This document shows, one piece after another, positions 9,018 to 16,060 of a DNA stretch of 64,000 bases. The position numbers and the translations under genes were made by a program. Each line of letters starts with the position of its first letter. The first letter of the stretch is position 1. The stretch is from Cupriavidus taiwanensis (lineage in GTDB: Bacteria > Pseudomonadota > Gammaproteobacteria > Burkholderiales > Burkholderiaceae), in assembly GCF_900250075.1 (NCBI RefSeq), contig NZ_LT977071.1:1030033-1094032 (forward strand). Direction: 5' to 3'. The notes under the pieces were generated by a model. The model was not told the DNA's origin and ran no database searches. It saw nothing but the letters and a program-made list of their open reading frames with translations.

Positions 9018-9427
9018 CCGATGCTCCTGAGAGACCGGCGCACGCCATTCGAAGTGATGGCGCGTTCATGGGGTCGAGATTAATGGCTGGCGAATTCTGG
9101 TCTGTGCGTCATCGCACGCATGACCGGCAGGCAGGCGTCGTGCAGGGCTCGCTTGCGCCGCGGCGCGCGTGCCGGCGCGGCGTTCAGGATCGTTCGCTGG
9201 CCCGTATCAGCGGATGACCTTGCCCCCGCCACTAGATTCCAGCCCGGTGGCGTGTGATGAATCCGATACCGGATAGTGCGGAGCAACGCGGATTGCCATC
9301 GCGCTTCGCTGCCCTGGAAACCGGGCAAGCGGCTTTTGTCGCTGTGGTAAGGTTGGTGAATGGTTTCAACGACATCCATGGACGAGACGCAGGCGGCACC
9401 CGTGCGGTGTCAGGAGAGTCATGCAGC
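9018..9427. other. Divergent intergenic region, 410 bases
   Basis: This stretch separates the synthetase start (9017, leftward) from the hypothetical gene starting at 9428 (rightward). It should hold both promoters and the synthetase ribosome site (AGGAG about 7 bases before 9017). No convincing -35/-10 pair, coding frame with recognisable product, or strong palindrome was found. Confidence 0.5.
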
Positions 9428-9859
9428 GTGAGTAATGGGAAGGAAACGCCGCGGCGCGCACGGCGGACCGACCAGGTTTCGCTCAGCCGGGCCCTGCGCC
9501 TGAGCGTGCCGGCCGAAGCCAGGCCGGCGCCGGTCAACCGCAGGGACTGGCTGCGGCAGCGCAAGGAAGAACTGCAGGCGGCCCGTGCCGCCGCCAGGCA
9601 GAGACGCAACCTGCTGCGGGCCGAAATCATGTCGGCCGCGCAGGATATTGCGCGCGAGGAACGCAGCGCCGCGCGGCTGGAAGCGGAGCGGCTGAAGGCC
9701 GAAGCCAGGTCCGCGCGCACCTACGCGCGCGAAGACGAACGCGCCGCCGCCAAGTTCGAGCGCGGCCAGCCGAAGCGCCCGACTGCCAAGACCAAAACGC
9801 TGGCCAAGGAAAAAAGCAAGCTGGTCTCCTACGCCGAGCTGTTGCGGCTGCGCAAGTAA
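9428..9859 (+). CDS. Conserved hypothetical protein, Ala/Arg/Glu-rich coiled coil
   Basis: I do not recognise the family. The 143-residue product is very charged: a basic N-terminus, then a long helical stretch (about residues 45-115) rich in Arg, Glu and Ala (RQRKEELQAARAAARQRR, EERSAARLEAERLKAEA), which looks like a coiled coil, and a Lys-rich tail ending SYAELLRLRK. GTG 9428 is chosen because AGGAGA lies 10 bases upstream; the frame is open back to 9254 but the upstream residues look non-coding. It converges with the next gene, 9 bases away. There is no signal peptide or membrane segment, so it is probably cytoplasmic or DNA/RNA associated. Confidence 0.55.
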   Translation: MSNGKETPRRARRTDQVSLSRALRLSVPAEARPAPVNRRDWLRQRKEELQAARAAARQRRNLLRAEIMSAAQDIAREERSAARLEAERLKAEARSARTYAREDERAAAKFERGQPKRPTAKTKTLAKEKSKLVSYAELLRLRK

Positions 9860-9868
9860 CCGTCCGGG

Positions 9869-10366
9869 CTAGCGAATCTTGTCGAAGCCGCTGGCGGCCC
9901 AGCGCTCGGCGCTGTCGCGCGTCAGCCGGAAGTCGGGCCGCACCTTGATGCTGGCCAGCACCTCGCCGAAGGCATCCTCGGCGCTCAGCGTGCCGAAGGG
10001 CTCGAACTCGTCGGGCGTGATCGCCAGCTTCACGGTCACGCTGCCGGCTTCGGCTTCGATGCTGACCTGCTTGTTCAGCTGCGCGTGCAGCTGCTGCTCA
10101 TGGCGCCGGATCACTTCCGAGGCGGTCTTGACCAGGGTCTGGTGCGCGGTGGCGTCGAGCGGCTTGGGGTCGACCTTGTTGCGTCCCATGGTCCAGGGGC
10201 CGACCAGCGCCGGCTCGGCGCTGCCGTCGCGGATCATCTCGACCGCCCAGCCTTCACCATCCTCGTTCTTGATCACGCGGGCGGTCCAGCCCTTGTCGCG
10301 CCACAGGCGCGGTTCGTGGATGGCTGAGGCTTCGTGCTCGGGAAGCGCGTCTTCGGTGTGTGGCAT
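9869..10366 (-). CDS. Conserved hypothetical protein
   Basis: A soluble protein of 165 residues starting MPHTEDALPE. The first half contains an aromatic-rich segment (RLWRDKGWTARVIKNEDGEGWAVEM) followed by LVGPWTMGRNKVDPKPLD; the second half is mixed alpha/beta. I know similar proteins only as uncharacterised Cupriavidus/Ralstonia products. There is no signal peptide, membrane segment or metal motif. ATG 10366 is the first good start; the ribosome site is weak. It lies between the convergent coiled-coil gene and the end of the AraC-amidase fusion gene, on the same strand as the latter but 82 bases beyond the promoter-proximal side, so it may be a separate unit. Confidence 0.65.
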   Translation of the reverse strand: MPHTEDALPEHEASAIHEPRLWRDKGWTARVIKNEDGEGWAVEMIRDGSAEPALVGPWTMGRNKVDPKPLDATAHQTLVKTASEVIRRHEQQLHAQLNKQVSIEAEAGSVTVKLAITPDEFEPFGTLSAEDAFGEVLASIKVRPDFRLTRDSAERWAASGFDKIR

Positions 10367-10448
10367 CAATCTCGTGGTACGGGTCGGGGAACCCGCGAGA
10401 ATACTATAGGGCCCGGCAGCAGGCCCCCGCGCCCGTCATCGCAGACCC

Positions 10449-12812
10449 TTACGATCGCGTAAACAAGGCCTTCCTGATGATGGCGTGCACGCCCCAGTTG
10501 CCGTTCACTACCTGCGTGATGCCGAAATCCACCGCCACCGAGATCAGCGTCACCGCCTCGTCCTCGCTCAGCCCCTTGACCGTCATCAGGAAGCGGCGCG
10601 TCTTGCGGAACGCATCGCGCATGGCGTCGTCGAGCGTGGACTTCAGGTAGATGTGGCTTTGCGCCATCTGGCCCAGCTCGGTCAGGTGGTTGGGCGAGCT
10701 GAAGCCGTGCAGGATCCATTCGTCGGCGGTCTCCACCAGCGGATAGCTCAGGTCCGCGAACGGCGCGCCGCGTTCGATCATGGTGCTCTTGTGCAGGATC
10801 AGCTGGAACTCACCGGTCAGCGAGCATTCGATGGCGGTGCCGCACAGCTCGGAATCGCCCTGCGAGGCATGCGGGTCGCCGATCGACAGCAGCGCGCCCG
10901 GCACCGCCACCTTCAGGTACACGCTGGCGCCGCGCGTGACGCGCCAGTTGTCGAGGTTGCCGGCGAAGCTGGAGGGCGGGATCGAGTCGATCAGGCCGTC
11001 CTGCGCGGGCGCGACAGCGATCACGCCGAAGTGCGGCCGGATCGGGATCTCGATATCGCGCAGCACGTCGTGGTTCTTGACGATGGTGTCGTGGTCGACC
11101 GGGACGCCGGGATAGTCGATGGTGGGATGCAGCACGCCGAACGGATCGCGCTGCGGCGTCCAGCGGAAGCTGTAGACGGCGCGGGCGCAGCCGTCGGCGC
11201 GTTCGCAGTCGATCTCGAACACCGTCACCACTTCGCGCTCGCGCGGCTCGGTCAGCATGTCGCGGTAGTGGAAGCCCCACCACGTCGCGGCATTGCTGCC
11301 GAAGGCGCGGCCGGCAAAGCGCGGGTTGGCGCACGGGCGCGGGCGCACGTCGAGGATGCGCACCTCCAGCACGTCGCCGGGCATGGCGCCGCGCACCGCG
11401 ACCGGGCCGGTGCAGATATGCACGCCGAAGCCCTCGCCGGCACCGCGCCCGTAGACCGAGGCGTCGATCGGGCCGGCGCCCCGGCGGTCGACGTTCTTCT
11501 GCTCGGCGGTCCAGTGGAACACGCTTTCGGCGCCGGGGTCGCCGTCGATCATGCGCTCGCGGTCGTCCGACGCGTGCTGGGTCAGCGTTTCGATGGTGAC
11601 GGTGTCGCCCGACATCACTTCCAGCACGGGCGGCAGTTGGTGGCTCAGGTAGCCCCAGTGCACGGTCTTGTCGGTGGCCTGCAGCCAGTGGTGGCGGCCT
11701 TCCGGACGCGCCGCGTGCGAGCGGGCCTGGGTGATGGGGACCACGGACGGCGCGGGCAGCGCACGTGCGCGCGCACCGTCGTTGGCCGGGGCGCGCTGTG
11801 GCGCGGGGCCGCGCCTGGCATCGGCCGGCAGCCCGCGCGACACATTCAGCGGCGGGCGTTGCGCAGGGGTGCCCGCGGCCTGCTCGCGGTAGGCGCGCGG
11901 CGAGATCCCGAACTGCTCGCGAAACGCGTGGCTGAAGTGCGAAGGATCGTTGAAGCCCCAGCGATAGCAGATGTCGGAGACCGAGAGCTTGTCGTACTGC
12001 GCATTGCCCAGGTCGGCGCGGCATCGCTCCAGCCGGCTGGTGCGCAGGTAGGCGGAAAAGCTGCTGCCGGACTTCTCGAACAGCTTCTGCAGGTAGCGCG
12101 CCGACATGTGTTCGTCCGCGGCGATGGCGCTGAGGCTGAGCTCGGGCTCGGCCAGGCGCGCGTCGATGCGGCTGCAGACCCGCGCGAACACCGCCGCGCG
12201 CGACGGCGTCATGTCCGCTGGCGCGCTCGGCTGGTTGTCAGACAGGGCCGCGCCCAGGCAGGCGACGATGGTGCTGTCGAAGGGCTGCACCGCGCGGTCG
12301 TCGGCGGACACCAGGGTGTCGATGCTGGCCGCCATGGACTGCAGCAGGCGCGCGAACAGTTCCGCCGCGTCGCCGTCCAGCACCAGCGCCGAGCGCGGCA
12401 ACGGCGCGGTGATGCGCGCATGCAGCAGGGCCGGGCCGATATGCACGGTCAGCAGCCGGAAAGCGGTGGTGAGCGCCACCTTGCGCGCCGCGTGCTCGGG
12501 CACGCAGACCACCTGGCCGGGACGCAGCGGCTGGCGCAGGTCCGGGCTGGCGAGGTGGGCTTCACCTTCGGTCAGCATCAGCAGCATCAGGCCGCGGCCG
12601 TCGCCGGCGGTGATGGCCAGCGTCTGCGGCACCGACGCGATGCAGGTCAGCCCGATGCCGGCGGGCGTGGTGCGCGACTGGATCGTGCCGTGCAGGGTGT
12701 GGTCCGCGCACAGGCTTTCGCACTGCAGGCGCGCGGCCCTGAGTTCGTCGCGCCATGCGGCGCCGCGCCGGTTGCGCGGATAGGCTTCGGTGGAAAAACG
12801 CTGCAGATGCAA
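10449..12812 (-). CDS. AraC-family regulator fused to acetamidase/formamidase
   Basis: One uninterrupted frame of 787 residues holds two proteins. Residues 1-200 match an AraC_binding_2-type sensor (starting LQRFSTEAYPRNRRGAAWRDEL). Residues 210-311 are an AraC double helix-turn-helix (MSARYLQKLFEKSG, then WGFNDPSHFSHAFREQFGISPRAYRE). A Pro/Ala/Arg-rich linker (312-372) follows, then a full acetamidase/formamidase domain (373-787) with HWGY, HICTGPVAV, GDVLEVRILDVRP, DNWRVTRGA, SIGDPHASQGD and FGITQVVNGNWG. The enzyme family releases ammonia from short amides. TTG 12812 is favoured, with AGGGAGG 5 bases before it; an in-frame ATG at 12860 lies inside a 17-bp hairpin and lacks a ribosome site. 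It ends an operon with a separate amidase and two XapX genes. Confidence 0.9.
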   Translation of the reverse strand: MHLQRFSTEAYPRNRRGAAWRDELRAARLQCESLCADHTLHGTIQSRTTPAGIGLTCIASVPQTLAITAGDGRGLMLLMLTEGEAHLASPDLRQPLRPGQVVCVPEHAARKVALTTAFRLLTVHIGPALLHARITAPLPRSALVLDGDAAELFARLLQSMAASIDTLVSADDRAVQPFDSTIVACLGAALSDNQPSAPADMTPSRAAVFARVCSRIDARLAEPELSLSAIAADEHMSARYLQKLFEKSGSSFSAYLRTSRLERCRADLGNAQYDKLSVSDICYRWGFNDPSHFSHAFREQFGISPRAYREQAAGTPAQRPPLNVSRGLPADARRGPAPQRAPANDGARARALPAPSVVPITQARSHAARPEGRHHWLQATDKTVHWGYLSHQLPPVLEVMSGDTVTIETLTQHASDDRERMIDGDPGAESVFHWTAEQKNVDRRGAGPIDASVYGRGAGEGFGVHICTGPVAVRGAMPGDVLEVRILDVRPRPCANPRFAGRAFGSNAATWWGFHYRDMLTEPREREVVTVFEIDCERADGCARAVYSFRWTPQRDPFGVLHPTIDYPGVPVDHDTIVKNHDVLRDIEIPIRPHFGVIAVAPAQDGLIDSIPPSSFAGNLDNWRVTRGASVYLKVAVPGALLSIGDPHASQGDSELCGTAIECSLTGEFQLILHKSTMIERGAPFADLSYPLVETADEWILHGFSSPNHLTELGQMAQSHIYLKSTLDDAMRDAFRKTRRFLMTVKGLSEDEAVTLISVAVDFGITQVVNGNWGVHAIIRKALFTRS

Positions 12813-12841
12813 TGGAGCCTCCCTGGCGTCTGACTGCCACA

Positions 12842-12881
12842 GCGCCGGCGCGGCGGACATGGCGGTCCGCCGCGCCGGCGC
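12842..12881. repeat. Perfect 17-bp inverted repeat (hairpin) upstream of the fusion gene
   Basis: Positions 12842-12858 and 12865-12881 are exact reverse complements with a 6-base loop; the arm is GCGCCGGCGCGGCGGAC. It lies 30 bases after the stop of the second XapX gene and 30 bases before the TTG start of the AraC-amidase gene. No T-run follows on the minus strand, so it looks like an intercistronic mRNA stabiliser or processing element rather than a terminator. The alternative ATG 12860 falls in its loop. Confidence 0.7.
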
Positions 12882-12910
12882 AACGTTGCTGGCGAAGGCC
12901 CGGCGATGCC

Positions 12911-13102
12911 TTAGCCGATCAGCAGCTGCCCCCGCATCGCGGCTACCAGGACAAAGCCGGCGAAGGTGCCGAAGATGGCGAAGATGCCGCCCAGCACGTT
13001 CGGGGCCGGTATCGGCGCCCGTACCGCAGTGTAAAGAAGACCGGTCACCAGGCCAACGGCCGCGGCCTGCAGTTCGGTACTGCCCAATGCGATTTCCACC
13101 AT
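12911..13102 (-). CDS. XapX domain-containing small membrane protein (second copy)
   Basis: A 63-residue protein starting MVEIALGSTE. It has two hydrophobic segments and the XapX hallmark PIPAPNVLGGIFAIFGTFAGF, with Pro-Ile-Pro-Ala-Pro-Asn linking them. XapX proteins are tiny inner-membrane proteins of unknown function. ATG 13102 has GGGGGA just upstream; the frame also allows an ATG 6 codons earlier (13120). It is 31 bases after the first XapX gene and about half identical to it by eye, so a tandem duplication is likely. It belongs to the amidase operon. Confidence 0.85.
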   Translation of the reverse strand: MVEIALGSTELQAAAVGLVTGLLYTAVRAPIPAPNVLGGIFAIFGTFAGFVLVAAMRGQLLIG

Positions 13103-13133
13103 GTCATTCCCCCAACGCATGAGTTGCGATGAT

Positions 13134-13343
13134 TCAGTGGCTGGCCGGCGGCCGCCCGAAGGCGATGGTCCGGCGCCACGCGTGCACGATCAGGTAGCCG
13201 ATGTAGGTGAACAGGATCGCGCAGATCCCGCCGGTGACATTCGGCGCGGGAATCGGCAGGTCGAGCCAGGAATACAGGGTGCCGGTCACCAGCCCGACCA
13301 CCAGCGCCACCAGTTCGTTGCGGCCTATGTAGACGTATTGCAT
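13134..13343 (-). CDS. XapX domain-containing small membrane protein (first copy)
   Basis: A 69-residue protein (MQYVYIGRNELVALVVGLVT...) with two membrane segments and the motif LPIPAPNVTGGICAILFTYIGYL. The C-terminus (RRTIAFGRPPASH) is basic and soluble. GGAGAA precedes ATG 13343. It starts 26 bases after the stop of the upstream amidase gene. Its place between two amidase genes suggests a membrane role in amide uptake or signalling, for example a small channel-like pair with the second copy; that is inference from position only. Confidence 0.87.
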   Translation of the reverse strand: MQYVYIGRNELVALVVGLVTGTLYSWLDLPIPAPNVTGGICAILFTYIGYLIVHAWRRTIAFGRPPASH

Positions 13344-13369
13344 GCGCGTTCTCCGTCGATGGTGCCGGC

Positions 13370-14395
13370 TCAGCCCTTGCCCTTGGGCGGGAAGATGGTG
13401 CGCGGCATGGTGCAGTGGATGCCCTGGGTGCCATCGACCACCTGGGTCACGCCGAAGTCCGCCGACACGCTCATCAGCGAGTAGGCATCGTCGCGCGACA
13501 GCCCCTGTTGCTCGGTCAGCAGGTGAATCATGTCGCGCGCCGCGTTGCGGCCGGCTTCGTCGAGGTCTTCATGGAAGCCATGCACCACCCAGCAGTCCGG
13601 TGTTTCCAGCAGCGGCGAGGGGAAATGGAAGTCCTTGCGCAGCACGATCTGGAACAGCACGTTCAGCGAGGCCTCGATCGCGGTGCCGCTGACTTCGCCG
13701 TCGCCCTGCGAGATATGCGGGTCGCCGATCGAGAACAGCGCGCCGTCGACCTGCACCGGGTAGTACATGGTGGCGCCCGCGCCGATGCGCCAGTTGTCGA
13801 TATTGCCGCCATGCAGCCCCGGCTCGACCGTGGTGACGCGGCCGCGCGCGTCGGGTGCGACGCCGGCGGTGCCAAGGTGCGGCCGCACCGGGACACGCAC
13901 GCCGGCCAGCGCCGGCTGGCGGCAGCATTCGCGCTCGTCGACCACCTTGCCGGGGATGGTCAGCTTGCCGGGATAGTCATAGGCGTAGAGCGCATGCGCG
14001 GTGTTGGAGGCCTGGTCCAGCTCGTAGATGGTGACCCGTTCCTTCTCGAACTCCTTGTACAGCTGGCCCCAGCTGGCGGCGACATTGGCGCCGAAGCGGA
14101 AGCGCGGAATCATCTGCAGGTAGCGCACCTCCAGCACGTCGCCCGGCCTGGCGTCTTCGACATAGATCGGCCCGGTCATGATGTGCACGCCCGGGTGGCG
14201 GTCGTCGTGCGGGATCTTGCGGTAGATCTCGCGGATGGCGTCGTCCATCATCAGGTCGGGGGCGTCGCCGGCATGGTGGGTCACCGCTTCGGCGCGGATC
14301 AGGTCGCCGCTCTTCACGGTCAGCGCGGGCGCCTGGGTGGCATCGAAGTAGCCCCAGTGGATGGTCTCCGGGCGGGCGGGCAGGTCGTGCAGCAT
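13370..14395 (-). CDS. Acetamidase/formamidase family protein
   Basis: A 341-residue enzyme of the FmdA/AmdA family: HWGYFDATQAPAL near the N-terminus, HIMTGPIYVEDARPGDVLEV, DNWRIGAGATMYYPV, SIGDPHISQGDGEVSGTA and DFGVTQVVDGTQG near the C-terminus. The family hydrolyses formamide, acetamide or other short amides to ammonia and the acid in the cytoplasm. It is shorter than formamidases of about 400 residues but has all conserved blocks. AAGGAGA lies 6 bases before ATG 14395. It is the first gene of an operon with two XapX genes and the AraC-amidase fusion, whose enzyme half is a clear but divergent paralogue. Confidence 0.93.
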   Translation of the reverse strand: MLHDLPARPETIHWGYFDATQAPALTVKSGDLIRAEAVTHHAGDAPDLMMDDAIREIYRKIPHDDRHPGVHIMTGPIYVEDARPGDVLEVRYLQMIPRFRFGANVAASWGQLYKEFEKERVTIYELDQASNTAHALYAYDYPGKLTIPGKVVDERECCRQPALAGVRVPVRPHLGTAGVAPDARGRVTTVEPGLHGGNIDNWRIGAGATMYYPVQVDGALFSIGDPHISQGDGEVSGTAIEASLNVLFQIVLRKDFHFPSPLLETPDCWVVHGFHEDLDEAGRNAARDMIHLLTEQQGLSRDDAYSLMSVSADFGVTQVVDGTQGIHCTMPRTIFPPKGKG

Positions 14396-14806
14396 GGTTG
14401 TCTCCTTGGTTCTTTTTTCCGCCGTATCCGCGACCGCAGCCGCAGCCGTTCAGCGGGTGAGCGGCTGGCTTCGACGAGGTGGTCAGGGATGCTGGCGATG
14501 CGTGGCAGGCAGGTCTTGCCTGTTCCCGCTGGCGGGGCTTGCGTCGCCGCGGTGAGTCAATACTAGGGATGGCGCGGGCAAGGGCAGTAGGGCGATTCCC
14601 CCCAAACTCTTGTGTTGCCGCGCACTAAGGTAAACCCGCTGTACGCCGCCGCCATCTGGCTGGCGGCGGCGGAGTGTTAATTTTTGGTTGACACCGTGTC
14701 AATGATCCATGGAATTGTCGACCACGCCTTGACAGTGCAAAATCCGGGCGAAGCCCGGGCCGATCCATCGCAAGCCCGGGAGAGACACACACAAGGAGAT
14801 CGCCGC
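14396..14806. other. Divergent intergenic region, 411 bases
   Basis: It separates the amidase operon from the CoA-transferase gene and should hold both promoters. Visible structure: a 10-bp GC hairpin at 14645-14670 followed by TTAATTTTT, the perfect palindrome TTGACACCGTGTCAA at 14688-14702, and TTGACA at 14729-14734. No credible gene lies in it. Confidence 0.55.
14688..14702. promoter_or_regulatory. Palindromic operator candidate TTGACACCGTGTCAA
   Basis: A perfect 7+1+7 inverted repeat, 105 bases upstream of the CoA-transferase start and 293 bases upstream of the amidase start. Its left half includes a consensus -35 hexamer (TTGACA), so a repressor bound here could block a promoter reading right. 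The cognate regulator is unknown. Confidence 0.4.
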
Positions 14807-16021
14807 ATGGCTGACACCAATCAATCCCCGCGCCTGCCGCTGGCTGGCGTGCGCGTGCTGGACCTGTCCCGCGTGCTGGCCGGACCGATGTGCACGCAGG
14901 CGCTGGGCGACCTGGGCGCGGAGGTCATCAAGGTCGAACACCCCGGCCGCGGCGACGATACGCGCGACTGGGGCCTGCGCGTGGGCACGCGCAACACCGC
15001 CTACTTCAACAGCGCCAACCGCAACAAGCAGTCCATCGGCATCGACCTGCAGCAGCCCGAAGGCCAGCGCATCGTGCGCGAACTCGCGGCGAAGTGCGAC
15101 GTGCTGGTGCAGAACTTCAAGTTCGGCGGCATCGACAAGATGGGGCTGGGCTACGAGGCGCTGAAGGCGATCAACCCGGGGCTGGTCTATTGCTCGATCA
15201 CCGGCTACCGCAGCAACGGCCCGGAGGCGACCCGCCCCGGCTACGACCTGGTGGTGCAGGGCGAGGCCGGCCTGATGGCGCTGAATGGCGAGGAAGGGCA
15301 GGGACCGCTCAAGTTCGGCACCGCGGTGGTCGACATGTTCACCGGCATGTATTCGGCGCAGGCCGTGCTGGCCGCGCTGTACGACCGCCAGCGCACCGGC
15401 CAGGGCCGCCACGTGGAAATGGCGCTGTACGACTGCGGCCTGATGATCACCGCCTACTACGGCCTGGAGGCGCTGCTGATGGGCGAGGACCCGCCCAAGT
15501 ACGGCAATGCCCATCCGTCGATCGTGCCCTACGGCGTGTTCGACGCGGCCGATGGCCCGCTGGTGATCACGGTCGGCAACAATGCGCAGTTCCAGCGCTT
15601 CTGCACCGAGGTGATCGAGCGCCCGGACCTGGCCGCCGACGAGCGCTTCGCCACCAACACCGGCCGCTCGGCCAACCGCCAGGCGCTGCTGCCGGAACTG
15701 CGCGCCGAACTGGCGCGCCGCCCGCGCGAGCTGCTGCTGGCACGCCTGAGCGCCGCCGGCATTCCGTGCGGCGAGGTGCTGGGGCTGCTCGAGGCGCTGC
15801 GCTCGCGGCGCTCGGCCGAAGCCGGCCTGCTGGCCGAACTGCCCAATCCGGAGACCGGCCGTGTGGAAGTGCTGGCGCCGCCGTACCGGCTCGACGGCGA
15901 ACGCGTGCCGGTGCGCGCCGCGCCGCCGCTGCTGTCGCAGGACACGGAGCGCGTGCTGGGCGATTTGCTCGGCATGGATGCGGGGCAGGTGGCCGCGCTC
16001 AAGGCGGCCGGCGTGGTGTAA
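14807..16021 (+). CDS. CaiB/BaiF (family III) CoA-transferase
   Basis: A 404-residue protein with the family III CoA-transferase pattern: VRVLDLSRVLAGP near the N-terminus, DLGAEVIKVEHPGRGDDTR, NRNKQSIGIDL, and the catalytic Asp in GRHVEMALYDCGL. These enzymes move CoA between organic acids through an aspartyl-CoA thioester. ATG 14807 follows AAGGAGA at a good distance; the frame is open back to 14684 but that part lies over the palindrome and promoter region. It stands alone on the plus strand, between the amidase operon and the convergent sensor kinase gene. The acid substrate is unknown. Confidence 0.92.
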   Translation: MADTNQSPRLPLAGVRVLDLSRVLAGPMCTQALGDLGAEVIKVEHPGRGDDTRDWGLRVGTRNTAYFNSANRNKQSIGIDLQQPEGQRIVRELAAKCDVLVQNFKFGGIDKMGLGYEALKAINPGLVYCSITGYRSNGPEATRPGYDLVVQGEAGLMALNGEEGQGPLKFGTAVVDMFTGMYSAQAVLAALYDRQRTGQGRHVEMALYDCGLMITAYYGLEALLMGEDPPKYGNAHPSIVPYGVFDAADGPLVITVGNNAQFQRFCTEVIERPDLAADERFATNTGRSANRQALLPELRAELARRPRELLLARLSAAGIPCGEVLGLLEALRSRRSAEAGLLAELPNPETGRVEVLAPPYRLDGERVPVRAAPPLLSQDTERVLGDLLGMDAGQVAALKAAGVV

Positions 16022-16034
16022 GGGCCGGCGCAAG

Positions 16035-16059
16035 CCGCGCCGGTGGCTGACCGGCGCGG
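16035..16059. terminator. GC hairpin between convergent genes
   Basis: CCGCGCCGGT (16035-16044) and ACCGGCGCGG (16050-16059) form a perfect 10-bp stem with a 5-base loop, between the stops at 16021 (plus) and 16061 (minus). No U-tract on either strand, so it may act as a weak bidirectional terminator or 3'-end stabiliser. Confidence 0.4.
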
Positions 16060-16060
16060 G

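Noticed and set aside
10485-12833. Long plus-strand open frame opposite the AraC-amidase gene
   Set aside because: Composition (Arg, Val, Gln, His) and lack of any motif mark it as an antisense shadow.
14645-14685. Intrinsic terminator on the plus strand
   Set aside because: No plus-strand gene or transcript is evident upstream, so it is not annotated as a terminator; it is kept only as an observation.
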